From SPJN01 sp965229935 (GTDB lineage: Bacteria; Pseudomonadota; Alphaproteobacteria; SPJN01): a DNA stretch of 64,000 bases. A model generated the notes under the pieces. That model searched no databases and was not told where the DNA came from. It worked only from the letters and a program-made list of their open reading frames with translations. Each line of letters starts with the position of its first letter. The first letter of the stretch is position 1. Shown here piece by piece: positions 19,203 to 28,735 of this stretch. The stretch covers positions 2,418,001-2,482,000 of the forward strand of contig CBDDKB010000002.1 of the NCBI GenBank assembly GCA_965229935.1, read 5' to 3'. The position numbers and the translations under genes were made by a program.

Positions 19203-21881
19203 ATGTCAGTGTCGTCCCCCGCAGAACAGATGGTTTACAGCTTTGGTGACGGCACGGCGGACGGTCATGCTGGCATGAAAGAGGTGCTGGGCGGCAAGGG
19301 CGCAAACCTTGCCGAAATGTGCACGCTTGGCCTGCCGGTGCCGCCCGGCTTTACCATTCCCACCACTGTTTGCATGGACTTTCTGGCCCAGGGCACTTGG
19401 CCCGCTGGCCTTGAGGAGGCGGTCAGTGCTGCCATCACTAAGGTGGAACAGATTGTGGACCGCAAGTTTGGTGATCCTGACAGGCCTTTGCTTGTATCGG
19501 TCAGGTCTGGCGCGCGGGCATCCATGCCCGGTATGATGGACACGGTGCTGAACCTTGGCCTGAATGATGATACGGTCAAGGCACTCGTCGCCTCATCCGG
19601 GGATGAACGGTTTGCATGGGATTCTTATCGCCGCTTTATCCAGATGTATTCCGATGTGGTGCTGGGCCTTGACCATCACATGTTTGAAGACACGCTGGAA
19701 GATTTGAAGGAAGAGCGTGGCTATTTCCGCGATATGGAGATGGAGGCCGAAGATTGGCGCGATTTGGTGGGCCGCTATCGGGCACTGGTGGAGGAGGAGT
19801 TGGACGAGCCCTTCCCGCAAAATGTGCATGATCAGCTTTGGGGCGCAATTCGGGCCGTGTTCAAAAGCTGGACCAATGCGCGGGCCATCACCTATCGCAC
19901 ATTGAACAATATTCCCGATGATTGGGGCACTGCCGTGAATGTGCAGGCGATGGTGTTCGGCAATCTTGATGATGATAGCGCAACAGGCGTGGCCTTTACC
20001 CGCGATCCCAATACGGGCGACAAGTCGCTTTATGGGGAGTTTCTGGTCAATGCGCAGGGCGAAGATGTGGTCGCAGGCATTCGCACGCCGCAGCATCTAA
20101 CCAAAGCCAGCCGCGTCGGCGCAGGCGCCAAGCGCCCGGCAATGGAAGAGGTGATGCCGCGCGCTTACGGCCAGTTGGTTGAGATTTGCAATCAGCTCGA
20201 AACCCATTATTGCGACATGCAGGATATTGAATTCACGGTTGAGCAAGACCGCCTTTGGATGTTGCAAACACGCTCAGGCAAACGCACTGCACGTGCTGCT
20301 CTGAAGATCGCCGTTGATCTGGTCGAAGAAGGTCTGATTGATCAGGACGAGGCGATTATGCGCGTCGATCCTGCGGCGCTTGATCAATTATTGCATCCGA
20401 CTTTGGATGAAAATGCAGGCAAGGCCCCGGCGCTGAAAGGGTTGCCCGCCGCACCCGGCGCAGCCTCAGGCACGGTGGTTTTTTCTGCGGACGAGGCTGA
20501 ACGTCAGGCGCGCGATGGTGTGAAAGTGATCTTGGTCCGCCATGAAACCAGCCCCGAAGATATTCATGGCATGCACGCGGCTGAGGCGATTTTGACAGCC
20601 CGTGGCGGCATGACCAGCCATGCGGCGGTCGTGGCGCGCGGCATGGGCAAACCCTGTATTGTGGGCGCGGGCACGTTGAAAATCGACCTTGAAGAAGGCC
20701 GCGCCACCATTCTTGATGTTGTGATCAGTGCAGGCGATGTCATTACGATTGATGGGGCCTCAGGCTCTGTCTATTTGGGTGAAATGCCGACCATTGAACC
20801 TGAACTGACGGGTGATTTCGCAACCCTGATGGGGTGGGCCGATGCGCGGCGGCGCATGAAGGTGCGCACCAATGCAGAAACCGAACGGGACGCCAAAACC
20901 GCCATCAAGTTCGGGGCCGAGGGGATTGGCCTGTGCCGCACCGAACATATGTTCTTTGAAACAGATCGCATCATTCCTATGCGTGAAATGATCCTTGCGA
21001 ATGACGAGGCTGGCAGGCGTGCTGCGCTTGATAAGCTATTGCCCATGCAGCGCGGTGATTTTCTTGAGCTGTTTTATGAAATGGCGGGCCTGCCCGTTAC
21101 GATCCGTTTGCTTGACCCGCCCTTGCATGAATTCCTGCCCCATTCAGAAGCGGACATGCAGGATGTGGCAGACGCCGCAGGCGTATCGCTTGATGATGTG
21201 AAAACACGGTCGGAGGCATTGCGTGAGCTGAACCCCATGTTGGGGCATCGGGGCTGCCGCCTTGCCATCACCTATCCCGAAATTGCGGAAATGCAGACCC
21301 GCGCGATTATCGAGGCAGCGATATGGGCGGCAAAAGAATCCGGTAATGCCGTTGTGCCAGAAATAATGGTGCCGCTCGTCGGCAGCGGGGGTGAGCTTGC
21401 CTTTGTCAAAGACATTATTGATCGCACCGCTGCTTCTGTGATGAAGGAGCATGATGCCGAAATAACCTATCAGGTCGGCACCATGATTGAACTGCCCCGC
21501 GCTGCCCTGATGGCGGACGAAATTGCGGATCATGCGGGCTTTTTCTCATTCGGGACGAATGATCTGACGCAAACCGTGTTCGGCATTTCGCGCGATGATG
21601 CAGGCGGGTTCCTGAATGATTATCAGCGCAAGGGCGTGATTGATCGCGACCCATTTGTGTCGCTTGACCAACAGGGGGTCGGCAAGATGGTTGCCATGGC
21701 CACCGAAGGCGGCCGCGCCACGCGCCCTGATATCAAGCTGGGGATTTGCGGTGAGCATGGGGGCGATCCCAGCTCAATCACCTTCTGTGAAGGTTTGGGC
21801 CTCGACTATGTGTCTTGTTCGCCTTATCGCGTACCGATTGCCAGATTGGCAGCTGCGCAGGCGGTGCTTGCGAAGAGTTAA
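19203..21881 (+). CDS. ppdK: Pyruvate, phosphate dikinase
   Basis: An 892-residue cytoplasmic enzyme interconverting pyruvate + ATP + Pi and PEP + AMP + PPi. The order is an N-terminal ATP-grasp domain (KGANLAEMCTLGLPVPPGFT), the swivelling phosphohistidine domain with TARGGMTSHAAVVARGMGKP (catalytic His about residue 472), and the C-terminal PEP/pyruvate barrel with GLCRTEHMFF and GICGEHGGDP (catalytic Cys near 849). The length matches the bacterial enzyme. It follows glyS closely and may share its transcript. It allows gluconeogenesis from pyruvate or lactate. No regulator gene (DUF299 type) is in the window. Confidence 0.97.
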   Translation: MSVSSPAEQMVYSFGDGTADGHAGMKEVLGGKGANLAEMCTLGLPVPPGFTIPTTVCMDFLAQGTWPAGLEEAVSAAITKVEQIVDRKFGDPDRPLLVSVRSGARASMPGMMDTVLNLGLNDDTVKALVASSGDERFAWDSYRRFIQMYSDVVLGLDHHMFEDTLEDLKEERGYFRDMEMEAEDWRDLVGRYRALVEEELDEPFPQNVHDQLWGAIRAVFKSWTNARAITYRTLNNIPDDWGTAVNVQAMVFGNLDDDSATGVAFTRDPNTGDKSLYGEFLVNAQGEDVVAGIRTPQHLTKASRVGAGAKRPAMEEVMPRAYGQLVEICNQLETHYCDMQDIEFTVEQDRLWMLQTRSGKRTARAALKIAVDLVEEGLIDQDEAIMRVDPAALDQLLHPTLDENAGKAPALKGLPAAPGAASGTVVFSADEAERQARDGVKVILVRHETSPEDIHGMHAAEAILTARGGMTSHAAVVARGMGKPCIVGAGTLKIDLEEGRATILDVVISAGDVITIDGASGSVYLGEMPTIEPELTGDFATLMGWADARRRMKVRTNAETERDAKTAIKFGAEGIGLCRTEHMFFETDRIIPMREMILANDEAGRRAALDKLLPMQRGDFLELFYEMAGLPVTIRLLDPPLHEFLPHSEADMQDVADAAGVSLDDVKTRSEALRELNPMLGHRGCRLAITYPEIAEMQTRAIIEAAIWAAKESGNAVVPEIMVPLVGSGGELAFVKDIIDRTAASVMKEHDAEITYQVGTMIELPRAALMADEIADHAGFFSFGTNDLTQTVFGISRDDAGGFLNDYQRKGVIDRDPFVSLDQQGVGKMVAMATEGGRATRPDIKLGICGEHGGDPSSITFCEGLGLDYVSCSPYRVPIARLAAAQAVLAKS

Positions 21882-21882
21882 C

Positions 21883-21965
21883 CGTCACTCCGGGCCTGAC
21901 CCGGAGTCCAGTCTGAAGATGCCATCAATTATTACTCTGGATGCCGGATCAGGTCCGGCATGACG
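21883..21965. repeat. Palindromic intergenic repeat (REP-like), two hairpins
   Basis: Two near-perfect hairpins, ACTCCGGG-N5-CCCGGAGT (21887-21907) and ATGCCGGA-N5-TCCGGCAT (21941-21961), lie in mirrored order. The outer ends CGTCA and TGACG are themselves inverted. This layout is the common alphaproteobacterial dispersed palindrome found between genes. Here it lies between the ends of the convergent ppdK and phosphatase genes, where it could also end transcription. Only one copy was noticed in the window. Confidence 0.8.
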
Positions 21966-21976
21966 ATGGGGCGTGA

Positions 21977-22489
21977 TCAGAAAGCCAGCGGAATGTGATA
22001 GGGCTGGCCGTGCAGGTCCACATTGCCCGGTCCCATTTTAAGCGCCGCGTTTACCAAACGCCCGCGGGAGCCTAGCAGCTTGTCAGCCGCCTCGATCAAT
22101 GCAGGGTTAGGCCGCGCCCATGGGCTGCAGGCGCGCATATGTTGCCCCGCCTCAACCTCGCGCCCGGGATTAAGAACGGCTAGTGTAATGAGTGCGGCTG
22201 CACCTGATCGGCTGACCCCTGCCCAGCAATGCACCAAAAGCGGGTTTTGCTGGTCCCATTGTTCGGCAACCTCTATCACCCGTCGGGCGTGATCTTCCCC
22301 TGGCATGATCATGCCGTCTTGCGGGATATGAATGTCCTGCATGGCAAGTTTGATATGCCGGTTCGGGTCATAGCCTGTGGGGGTGGGGGGCATAAACTCC
22401 TCCCCAATCAGGCTGACAATATAGGATGGATCGTGGTCGCGCGTGACCTTATCAATATGGGTGACGGGCGAAACAATAATGCGGGGCAT
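21977..22489 (-). CDS. Cysteine-based tyrosine/dual-specificity protein phosphatase family
   Basis: A 170-residue protein with the phosphatase loop HCWAGVSRSGAA (His87, nucleophile Cys88, Arg94), matching HC-x5-R. The rest is short and lacks a signal peptide. Proteins of this type in alphaproteobacteria are called tyrosine phosphatase or protein-tyrosine-phosphatase-like, with unknown targets. It is followed on the same strand by a HIT protein gene 36 bases upstream, so the two may be co-transcribed. Confidence 0.85.
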   Translation of the reverse strand: MPRIIVSPVTHIDKVTRDHDPSYIVSLIGEEFMPPTPTGYDPNRHIKLAMQDIHIPQDGMIMPGEDHARRVIEVAEQWDQQNPLLVHCWAGVSRSGAAALITLAVLNPGREVEAGQHMRACSPWARPNPALIEAADKLLGSRGRLVNAALKMGPGNVDLHGQPYHIPLAF

Positions 22490-22525
22490 GGCGTTCTTCC
22501 TAATCAGGGGCCCAGCTTGGACCGC

Positions 22526-22966
22526 CTAATGCAGCATATCAACTGCCTTGATCATGCGCCACAATTTGTCTTTGACCCGTTGGGCTGAAACCTCGTCATA
22601 GGGCGCAGCCTCCCCCACGCCCCAAACCGGGCCGGGCCATGCTGCATCACCTTCTTGGCGCGCAATAATGTGAAGGTGTAGTTGCGGCACCATATTGCCC
22701 AACGCGCCGACATTCATTTTAAAGGCGTCGGCCTGTGTTTCGACAAGCTTGGCGATAAAACGCATCTCATTGTGCAGGCCGAAACTTTCATCAAGGTCCA
22801 GATGGTGCCATTCGCGTGCGTCCTTGATGCGCGGTATCAGCAACACCCAAAGGTATCGACTGTCATTCATCAGGCGGACCTGACACACCTCAAGATCCGC
22901 AACCAGAAGACTGTCAGCTTCCAGTCGCGGATGAAGGGCGAAATGTTCCGGGTCTTGGATCGCCAT
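22526..22966 (-). CDS. HIT domain protein
   Basis: A 146-residue histidine-triad family protein. The catalytic stretch reads NMVPQLHLHIIAR, so the first His of the HxHxH triad is Gln (residue 95) while the two following His (97, 99) remain. The Gln form is familiar in proteobacterial relatives and may alter or weaken nucleotide hydrolysis. The start codon overlaps the stop of the upstream membrane protein gene (TAATG), implying coupling. The substrate is unknown, with nucleotide-phosphoramidate or dinucleoside polyphosphate chemistry most likely. Confidence 0.9.
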   Translation of the reverse strand: MAIQDPEHFALHPRLEADSLLVADLEVCQVRLMNDSRYLWVLLIPRIKDAREWHHLDLDESFGLHNEMRFIAKLVETQADAFKMNVGALGNMVPQLHLHIIARQEGDAAWPGPVWGVGEAAPYDEVSAQRVKDKLWRMIKAVDMLH

Positions 22967-23343
22967 TAAGCAGCAATCAGATAGATGACATAAAGCGCGG
23001 CCATGATGCTGTCGGCCACCATGATTGCCGGGGCCTGTGTGCCTTGCAGCTTGTCACGAATTGAAAAGATCATGAGCACAATGGCGATTTTTTCAATGGC
23101 TGCGAACAGCAGGATGGGTGTGCGGTAGGCTTCTTCAAACCCAGCCCAGATCAGCAAGGCCCCTGCCATGCCGACCAACAGGCCCCAATGGCGCATGACC
23201 AGACGTTCAATATCGTCTGCAGGCTCGCGCCCGAATGTGCCCTGCATGGCGTTCGCCGGATTGAAAAAGCCCATGATGGGCAACAGGGTGAAGGCACCTG
23301 TCACGTAAAGAACCCAGTGAAAATTATCGATGAAAAAGCCCAT
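22966..23343 (-). CDS. Small four-helix membrane protein of unknown function
   Basis: A 125-residue hydrophobic protein with about four predicted membrane segments (near residues 8-27, 50-68, 75-94 and 105-123). No family is recognised with certainty. Its stop overlaps the HIT gene start by one base and the tag gene lies 12 bases upstream on the same strand, so it sits inside a tight five-gene minus-strand run (ygfZ, tag, this gene, HIT, phosphatase). Confidence 0.75.
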   Translation of the reverse strand: MGFFIDNFHWVLYVTGAFTLLPIMGFFNPANAMQGTFGREPADDIERLVMRHWGLLVGMAGALLIWAGFEEAYRTPILLFAAIEKIAIVLMIFSIRDKLQGTQAPAIMVADSIMAALYVIYLIAA

Positions 23344-23355
23344 AGCTTTTATCCC

Positions 23356-23940
23356 CTAATGAGTTGCGAGTGCCGCCACTTTATCATGGCAAGGACAGGT
23401 CACAAGATGATCATTCACCAAACCGCAGGCCTGCATAAAGGCGTAGGTGATGGTTGGTCCGCAAAACTTGAATCCCAGCTTCTTAAGCTCTTTCGACATG
23501 GCTTTGCTTTCCGGTGTCTCGGCAGGAACCTCAGCCATCGTCTTGAAGCGATTTTGCGTCGGCGTCCCGTCCACAAAGTCCCACAAAAACGTGGCAAAGC
23601 TGCCATCGTCATGCGCCGCTTCGTAGTCGAGCCATGCTTGCGCATTGGTGATAGAGGCAAGGATTTTCGCCCGATTGCGGACGATGCCTGCATCATTCAT
23701 CAACGTTTCGACCTTTTTGTCGGAATAGTGCGCCATTCTGTGGGGATCAAATCCATCAAACGCGGCGCGGAAATTATCGCGCTTTTTCAGAATTGTGTAC
23801 CAGCTTAGCCCGGCCTGAAACCCATCCAGCAACAGCTTCTCAAATAGGGCGCGGCTGTCCCATTCGGGCACACCCCATTCATCATCATGATAGGCCACAT
23901 AAAGCGGATCGGTGCCGCACCATGAACAACGCTCAGCCAA
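23356..23940 (-). CDS. tag: DNA-3-methyladenine glycosylase I
   Basis: A 194-residue base-excision enzyme removing 3-methyladenine from alkylated DNA. The family hallmarks are clear: N-terminal RCSWCGTDPLYVAYHDDEWG, LLLDGFQAGLSWYTILKKR, and the C-terminal zinc-site part GLVNDHLVTCPCHD. The length is normal. Its start overlaps the end of ygfZ by eight bases. Confidence 0.96.
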   Translation of the reverse strand: MAERCSWCGTDPLYVAYHDDEWGVPEWDSRALFEKLLLDGFQAGLSWYTILKKRDNFRAAFDGFDPHRMAHYSDKKVETLMNDAGIVRNRAKILASITNAQAWLDYEAAHDDGSFATFLWDFVDGTPTQNRFKTMAEVPAETPESKAMSKELKKLGFKFCGPTITYAFMQACGLVNDHLVTCPCHDKVAALATH

Positions 23941-24724
23941 TGGATAATCTCGTCAAAACAGCCTCGCCCGCGTGAAGATCATGCCCGGCATCAAGCGCGT
24001 CTTGCAGCTTTTCATAGCGGACAAAGCCCAGCAGATGCCCGTCCGCAGCGCTGCGCGTGTCGCCCAAGATGCGGTCATTGGCGGTGATTGGCGTGCCCCG
24101 TTCAGGCAGCGGCCCATCAACCTGAAAGGTCAAAAAGCCTTTCTTCACCGTGCCTCGATGCTGCATGCGAGAAGTTTGTTCCTGACCCACATAACAGCCC
24201 TTGTCGAAATCAACGCCGCCCTGGTCGCGCGCGCCTGTTTCTAGCCAGAAGGTGCCGTCAATGTCGAAATCGTCCAGTTCCGCGACACCCAATTTGATGC
24301 GCGCGGCGCGATAGGCATCATCCACCGCGTCCAGATCCGTCGGTTTGGTTACCAGCGCGCGATAGGGCAGGTCCGGGTGACGCGGATCGGCTGAAAAGCC
24401 CGGTTCGGCCCCAAAGGCTACGGCGACCGCAAACTGATCAGACGCGTCGGCAAGCACCATATCTGCGCGCAACTTATAAAGCGTCAACCGCTTGATCAGG
24501 TCAGGTACGCGGGTCAGCTCAGTCTCAGCCATCAGGCCCAGCGGGCTTTGCCACATGATCAGGTCAAACAGCACCTTGCCCTGCGGGGTCAACAGCCCGG
24601 TATAAAGCGGGCCGTCCTTCAGACGGTCCAGATCGCTGGTCAGCAGGTTTTGCAGCAGCTCAAAACTGTCCTTGCCGCTGATGCGTACCAGCCCGCGTGC
24701 TGCCAATATGCCTTGATCTGCCAT
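23933..24724 (-). CDS. ygfZ: YgfZ/GcvT folate-binding domain protein
   Basis: A 263-residue tetrahydrofolate-binding protein of the YgfZ group, which supports maturation or repair of certain iron-sulfur enzymes such as the tRNA methylthiotransferase MiaB. The diagnostic KGCYVGQEQTSRMQHRG is present in the last third, with the aminomethyltransferase-like fold before it. ATG 24724 (MADQGILAARG) is preferred to a GTG four codons upstream. It heads the minus-strand run that continues into tag. It is divergent from the dihydroorotase gene. Confidence 0.9.
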   Translation of the reverse strand: MADQGILAARGLVRISGKDSFELLQNLLTSDLDRLKDGPLYTGLLTPQGKVLFDLIMWQSPLGLMAETELTRVPDLIKRLTLYKLRADMVLADASDQFAVAVAFGAEPGFSADPRHPDLPYRALVTKPTDLDAVDDAYRAARIKLGVAELDDFDIDGTFWLETGARDQGGVDFDKGCYVGQEQTSRMQHRGTVKKGFLTFQVDGPLPERGTPITANDRILGDTRSAADGHLLGFVRYEKLQDALDAGHDLHAGEAVLTRLSIG

Positions 24725-24813
24725 GATTTTTGTCACCTGCGTCAGTGCTTGTGTTTCAACTTGTTCCGCAATGACCTATACTGAACCAAAGCAGGAAGGA
24801 AAAGAGAAACAGT

Positions 24814-26154
24814 ATGACAATCCTTTATGATCGCATATTTACCGGCGGTACTTTGGTGACCCCGAACGGGATCGGCACAGGCAATGTGGCGGTTAAGGAC
24901 GGCAAAATTGCTGCCATCGGGGATGTTGACCCTGCCAAGGCGGCTGAGGTGACCGATGTAGCGGGCCTGCATGTCCTGCCCGGTGTGATCGACACACAGG
25001 TCCACTTTCGTGAGCCTGGGAACGAACATAAAGAGGATTTGGAAACCGGCGCGCGCGGTGCTGTTCAAGGGGGCGTGACAGGCGTGTTTGAGATGCCAAA
25101 CACAAACCCGACAACTTCAACCAAAGAGGCGATTGCCGACAAGGTAGCGCGAGGCACAGCCCGCATGGCCTGTGATTTCGCCTTTTATGTCGGGGCAACT
25201 GCCGACAATGTTGACGCGCTTGCCGAATTGGAGCGGGAGCCGGGGACCTGCGGCGTCAAAATCTTTATGGGATCGTCCACCGGGTCATTGCTGGTCAGCG
25301 ATGATGACACGCTGGAACGTGTGTTGCGGTCAGGCACCCGCCGGGTTGCCATTCATTGCGAAGATGAGTTTCGCCTGCAGGAACGCCAGCCACTGACTTA
25401 TGAAGATGGCGGGGTCCATAATCATCCGGTGTGGCGGGATGAAGAAAGCGCGCGCCTTGCCACCGAACGGTTGTTGCGTCTTGCCAAGCGTGCCGGACGG
25501 CGGGTCCATGTGCTGCATGTGACGACCAAGGACGAGGTGCCGATGTTGGCGGCGGCCAAGGATTACGCAACGATGGAGGTGACGCCCCAGCATCTGACTT
25601 TGGCTGCTCCCGATTGTTATGAACGTTTGGGCACCTTTGCCCAGATGAACCCGCCCATACGCGGGCAGGAACATCAAGATGCATTATGGTATGCCATCAA
25701 TCAGGGAATTGTGGATGTGATTGGGTCTGATCACGCCCCCCACACGCGCGAAGAAAAAGGGAATGAGTATCCTGCCACCCCGTCAGGGATGCCGGGTGTG
25801 CAAACCCTTGTCCCGGTAATGTTGACCCATGTTGCCAATGGCAAGCTGTCGCTTGAACGGTTTGTGGATTTGGTCTGCCATGGCCCGCAGCGCCTGTTCA
25901 ATATTGCAGGCAAGGGGCGGCTGGTTGTCGGCTATGACGCTGACCTGACCATTGTTGACCTGAAGCGCAAACAGGTGATCGAAGATAGCTGGATGGAAAA
26001 CCGCTCCGGCTGGACGCCCTTTCATGGGTTTGAGGCAACGGGCTGGCCGATTTCCACCATTTTGCGCGGCATAACCGTGATGCAGGATGGTGAGATTGTG
26101 GCCCCCGGACAGGGCAGGCCCATGCGGTTCATGGAATGCTTGCCACAGGCCTGA
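24814..26154 (+). CDS. pyrC: Dihydroorotase (class I amidohydrolase)
   Basis: A 446-residue cyclic amidohydrolase. Metal ligands are visible in DTQVHFREPG (HxH), the carbamylated lysine in GVKIFMGSSTG, two further His (VAIHCEDE and VHVLHVTT), and the catalytic Asp in GSDHAPHT. The set and length match the bacterial class I dihydroorotase of pyrimidine synthesis. Closely related allantoinase or hydantoinase genes share the motifs, but no purine-breakdown neighbours are present. It stands alone on the plus strand before the MDR dehydrogenase gene. Confidence 0.9.
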   Translation: MTILYDRIFTGGTLVTPNGIGTGNVAVKDGKIAAIGDVDPAKAAEVTDVAGLHVLPGVIDTQVHFREPGNEHKEDLETGARGAVQGGVTGVFEMPNTNPTTSTKEAIADKVARGTARMACDFAFYVGATADNVDALAELEREPGTCGVKIFMGSSTGSLLVSDDDTLERVLRSGTRRVAIHCEDEFRLQERQPLTYEDGGVHNHPVWRDEESARLATERLLRLAKRAGRRVHVLHVTTKDEVPMLAAAKDYATMEVTPQHLTLAAPDCYERLGTFAQMNPPIRGQEHQDALWYAINQGIVDVIGSDHAPHTREEKGNEYPATPSGMPGVQTLVPVMLTHVANGKLSLERFVDLVCHGPQRLFNIAGKGRLVVGYDADLTIVDLKRKQVIEDSWMENRSGWTPFHGFEATGWPISTILRGITVMQDGEIVAPGQGRPMRFMECLPQA

Positions 26155-26223
26155 TTGGCCCTTACAAGTCCTGCATAATCTTCCTTACGCTCTTCTATTC
26201 AACCCACACTCCCGGGGATCATC

Positions 26224-27216
26224 ATGTCAGATACATTCGAAGCCATTGTCATCACCAAAACCGATGACGGACAAACCGTTGCCCGCGAAACCCGCCCTGT
26301 CAGCGATCTGACGGATGGGGATGTGTTGGTCAAGGTTGAATGGTCCACCGTGAATTATAAGGACGGTCTGGCCCTGTCAGGCGCGGCCCCGATTGCCCGA
26401 AAATCACCCATGATTGCCGGGATCGACCTGGCGGGTGAAGTGGTTGAAAGCAGCGATGATCGGTTTAAGCCGGGCGATAAGGTTCTGGCCAATGGCTATG
26501 GCATGTCAGAAACCCGTTGGGGCGGCTATGCCACCTTGGCGCGCGTTCCGGCGGAACCCGTGATCAAATTGCCGGACGGGATTTCAGCGCGTCAGGCCAT
26601 GGCAGTTGGCACCGCAGGCTATACCGCCATGCTGTGCGTGCTGGCACTTGAAGATCATGGTGTGACCCCTGATAGCGGGCCTATTTTGGTGACGGGCGCA
26701 GCAGGCGGCGTCGGGTCTGTTGCCATCGCCTTGCTGGCAAAGCTTGGCTACACGGTCATCGCCTCAACCGGGCGGGTTGAAGAGGCCGACTATTTGAAGG
26801 GTCTTGGCGCGTCTGAGATTATTGACCGGGCTGAGCTGTCCGGCGATGGTCGCCCGCTTGGCAAGGAACGCTGGGCCGGGGTTGTTGATTCTGTCGGGTC
26901 CAAAACATTGGCCAATGCCATTGCCTCCACCAATTATGGCGGGACGGTTGCTGCCTGTGGTCTGGCACAGGGTGGTGACTTACCAAGCTCCGTCATGCCG
27001 TTTATTTTGCGCGGCGTTACTTTGGCGGGTGTCGATTCTGTGATGGCCCCGCGTGAGAAGCGTGAACGGGCATGGGCGCGCCTTGCCACTGACCTTGATA
27101 TGGACAAGCTGGATGCCATGATCAATGAAGTCAGCTTTGATGACGTGATGGAGGCAGCCCCCACCATTCTGCAAGGGACAGTGCGCGGCCGGCTTGTGGT
27201 CAATATCGCAGGCTGA
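26224..27216 (+). CDS. MDR oxidoreductase, YhdH/AcuI (acryloyl-CoA reductase) type
   Basis: A 330-residue zinc-free medium-chain dehydrogenase. It has VEWSTVNYKDGLALSG, GIDLAGEV, the nucleotide motif VTGAAGGVGSVAIALLAKLG and WAGVVDSVG, all typical of the YhdH/AcuI group. AcuI reduces acryloyl-CoA to propionyl-CoA with NADPH, a detoxifying step in DMSP and propionate chemistry. No DMSP lyase or demethylase gene is seen nearby, so acryloyl-CoA is plausible but not shown by context. The gene is followed 30 bases later by a LysE-type exporter. Confidence 0.88.
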   Translation: MSDTFEAIVITKTDDGQTVARETRPVSDLTDGDVLVKVEWSTVNYKDGLALSGAAPIARKSPMIAGIDLAGEVVESSDDRFKPGDKVLANGYGMSETRWGGYATLARVPAEPVIKLPDGISARQAMAVGTAGYTAMLCVLALEDHGVTPDSGPILVTGAAGGVGSVAIALLAKLGYTVIASTGRVEEADYLKGLGASEIIDRAELSGDGRPLGKERWAGVVDSVGSKTLANAIASTNYGGTVAACGLAQGGDLPSSVMPFILRGVTLAGVDSVMAPREKRERAWARLATDLDMDKLDAMINEVSFDDVMEAAPTILQGTVRGRLVVNIAG

Positions 27217-27246
27217 TCCTGACGCTGAAACGGCAGGGCCGTTGAT

Positions 27247-27909
27247 ATGGACATATGGGGGATAGAGGCGCTGTGGCGCGGTATCATCATCGGCATTGCC
27301 GTTGCTGCCCCCATTGGTCCTGTTAATCTGATCTGTATTCACCGCACGATTTCGCGCGGGCGCATTAATGCCTTGATGGCGGGGCAGGGTGCCGCTGTTG
27401 GCGATAGTGTCTTCGCCATCATTGCAGCCTTTGGCCTGACGGCGATTGCAGGCTTTGTCACAAATTGGCAGGTACCCATTCAGATTGTTGGCGGCATCAT
27501 ATTGGTCGGGATGGGCATTCAAACCCTGTTAAGCGATCCGACAAAGGCTGTTGCAGAACAGGATGACACGACGCTTGATCTTGTGAAGGCAATCATCTCG
27601 ACCTTCACACTCACTATCACCAACCCTGCGACCCTGTTTGGCTTTGCCGCCATTTTTGCCGGGGTTGGCGGCATCGTCAGTGGTGATACGGGCGAAAAAT
27701 CTGCAGATTACGGCTATGCCGCAATTTTGGTTGTGGGTGTATGGATGGGATCCACCCTGTGGTGGGTATTCATCACCAACCTTGCCGCCCTATTGCGCGA
27801 CCGGGCAGAGCAGGGCTGGCTGACCGTGGTGCAGCGTGTGTCGGGACTGATAATTTTAGGCTTTGGGCTGGTCGTGTTTGCCCGCCTATTGGGGCTGTTT
27901 GAATTTTAG
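27247..27909 (+). CDS. LysE family amino-acid exporter
   Basis: A 220-residue inner-membrane protein with about six hydrophobic segments and the family start GIAVAAPIGPVNLICIHRTI (G-x-x-x-GP pattern), ending in a typical C-terminal pair of helices. Members export amino acids or homoserine lactones. The substrate is not predictable here. It ends four bases before the convergent cysQ gene. Confidence 0.88.
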   Translation: MDIWGIEALWRGIIIGIAVAAPIGPVNLICIHRTISRGRINALMAGQGAAVGDSVFAIIAAFGLTAIAGFVTNWQVPIQIVGGIILVGMGIQTLLSDPTKAVAEQDDTTLDLVKAIISTFTLTITNPATLFGFAAIFAGVGGIVSGDTGEKSADYGYAAILVVGVWMGSTLWWVFITNLAALLRDRAEQGWLTVVQRVSGLIILGFGLVVFARLLGLFEF

Positions 27910-27913
27910 CCCA

Positions 27914-28735
27914 TCAAAGCGGTTTGTTGGCAGCAATAAAGAACGGATTTTCAAACTCTGTTTTGCCGTAAAGCAGTGGCTTGCCATGCAAATCATTGAC
28001 CACGCCACCTGCGCCCAACAAAACCGCTTGGCCTGCGGCGGTATCCCATTCCATCGTGCGCCCATGACGGGGATAAAGGTCAGCTTCACCCGTTGCGACC
28101 AGACAGAATTTCAGGGATGAGCCTGCCGCCTTCATATCGCGGACTTTATAATGGTTCAAAAGCTCGTCCGTTTTGTGATCCCGGTGGGAGCGGCTGGCGA
28201 CAACGATCAACCCGTCTGGATGGTCCTCGCCATTCACGCTGATCGGTGTTGCTGCGCCATGATCTTTGTCGGTGCGCCCGTCGATCATAGCCTCATAGGC
28301 TGCGCCCGGACCTGCGGTCCAGAATAGCCGGCCCTTGGCGGGGGCATAGACGACGCCGACAGTGGGCACACCCTGTTCGATCAGGGCAATATTGACTGTA
28401 AACTCGCCATTCTTGTTGACGAATTCTTTTGTGCCATCAAGCGGGTCCACAAGGATGAAGCGGTCATCAACCTCAGGTATGTGACCGGCGGCAGCAGATT
28501 CTTCGGCAACAACGGGAATGGAGGGGCACAGAATTTGCAGCCCCTGCAATATCAGCGTTTCGGCGCGCTGGTCAGCCTCCGTCACGGGGCTTTTGTCTGA
28601 CTTGGTTTCAACGTCGAAATCCGTGTCGTAAATCTCAAGTATCAGGCGGCCTGCCTCAATCGCGATGGTGACGAACCCGTCAGACAGGGCTTGTGCATTG
28701 TCGGCAGCAGATAGGGTTGAGAAGGGTGAGGACAT
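27914..28735 (-). CDS. cysQ: 3'(2'),5'-bisphosphate nucleotidase
   Basis: A 273-residue inositol-monophosphatase-fold enzyme that hydrolyses PAP, the by-product of sulfate assimilation, to AMP. Metal-binding motifs are VVAEESAA, LVDPLDGTKEFVNKNGEFTV and the late WDTAAGQAVLLGAGG. The DGTKEF form separates CysQ from inositol monophosphatases. The length is normal. No other sulfur gene is adjacent. Confidence 0.93.
   Translation of the reverse strand: MSSPFSTLSAADNAQALSDGFVTIAIEAGRLILEIYDTDFDVETKSDKSPVTEADQRAETLILQGLQILCPSIPVVAEESAAAGHIPEVDDRFILVDPLDGTKEFVNKNGEFTVNIALIEQGVPTVGVVYAPAKGRLFWTAGPGAAYEAMIDGRTDKDHGAATPISVNGEDHPDGLIVVASRSHRDHKTDELLNHYKVRDMKAAGSSLKFCLVATGEADLYPRHGRTMEWDTAAGQAVLLGAGGVVNDLHGKPLLYGKTEFENPFFIAANKPL

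Noticed and set aside
26224..27216. Naming this gene acuI
   Set aside because: The family fits, but with no acrylate or DMSP context the symbol would claim too much.
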